A stretch of 35,729 nucleotides of DNA from a virus, in the IMG/VR virus record IMGVR_UViG_3300026253_000001, positions 1 through 35,729 of that record; one strand, 5' to 3'. Of the stretch, positions 35,603 through 35,729 are shown piece by piece (position 1 is the stretch's first letter; each line of letters begins with the position of its first letter). The notes beneath the pieces were generated by a model. That model ran no database searches and had not been told where the DNA came from. It saw only the letters and a program-made list of their open reading frames with translations. A program made the translations under genes and the position numbers.

Positions 35603-35729
35603 ATTAACAGGAGATTATTATGGAAATTGAAATCACTACAGAAGAAATCGCGCATCACTTTTACGCAATGGGCCACAGTGTGTCACTAATCAATAACTAT
35701 CTTGACAACGCCCCGGAGGATATGGAGCC
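35603..35729. repeat. Second copy of the 127-base terminal repeat
   Basis: This copy is identical to positions 1-127 and ends abruptly inside the 77-residue acidic gene, whose start recurs at 35620. It marks the point where the circular assembly was opened. Upstream of it, 35554-35602 holds only a short non-coding spacer between the fibre stop and this gene. Confidence 0.93.
35620..35729 (+). CDS. Partial copy of the small acidic protein gene
   Basis: The first 36 codons of the gene at 18-251, repeated by circular closure and cut by the window edge. It is not a second gene. Confidence 0.9.
   Translation, partial: MEIEITTEEIAHHFYAMGHSVSLINNYLDNAPEDME

Noticed and set aside
1-35729. tRNA genes, integrase, attachment site or lysogeny repressor
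   Set aside because: No cloverleaf, recombinase motif or repressor-like gene was seen on either strand; a weakly conserved one could be missed without a search.

Overview
The window is a complete podovirus-type tailed-phage genome with T7-like virion architecture. The first 127 bases are repeated exactly at the end (1-127 = 35603-35729), so the sequence closes into a circle of 35,602 unique bases. A perfect overlap of exactly 127 bases is what a k=127 assembler leaves on a circular contig, so the physical virion ends are not marked. The host is probably Gram-negative: the lysis, tail-tube and internal-core proteins follow the T7 plan, and the promoters look like host sigma70 sites. No integrase, repressor, tRNA or phage RNA polymerase is seen, so the phage is probably lytic and uses host transcription.

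Layout. Two blocks diverge from a regulatory region at 10622-10913 and converge at about 1218-1463. The minus-strand block (10621 down to 1464) is the early/replication block. It first holds about 16 very small, tightly coupled genes, including a tandem duplicated pair with hairpins and several genes of 23-58 residues. Then come a small Cys4 protein, a nuclease with a HIRAN-like N-terminus and PD-(D/E)XK core, a helicase-loader-like replication protein, a DnaB-type helicase, an SSB-like protein with acidic tail, an HNH endonuclease, a calcineurin-like phosphoesterase, a dATP/dGTP-diphosphohydrolase-family domain and a two-helix membrane protein. No DNA polymerase or primase is recognisable, so the phage probably recruits the host replisome.

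The plus-strand block (10914 to 35553, continuing through the circle junction to 1217) is the late block: small terminase with a lysine-rich tail, two mini-genes, large terminase, a gp7.3-like basic protein, portal, scaffold, major capsid, tail tubular A and B, a cupin-like protein, three internal core proteins (gp14-, gp15- and gp16-like), a T7-type fibre anchor, a 67-residue membrane protein and a 1641-residue fibre. That fibre carries two beta-helix copies followed by about 60 repeats of about 17 residues. Across the junction lie a small acidic gene, a GH24 endolysin and a holin-like protein, then a terminator at 1299-1339. Good TTGACA promoters precede the capsid gene (16604) and the fibre anchor (29063).

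The most notable unexplained elements are: a structured RNA leader in front of the capsid gene whose 8-base element exactly complements the capsid ribosome-binding region; the giant repeat fibre; the HIRAN-nuclease architecture; replication without a visible polymerase; paired GCAA-loop hairpins in the duplicated early genes; and an operator-like inverted repeat in the divergent control region. All functional names come from reading motifs and gene order, not from database searches.
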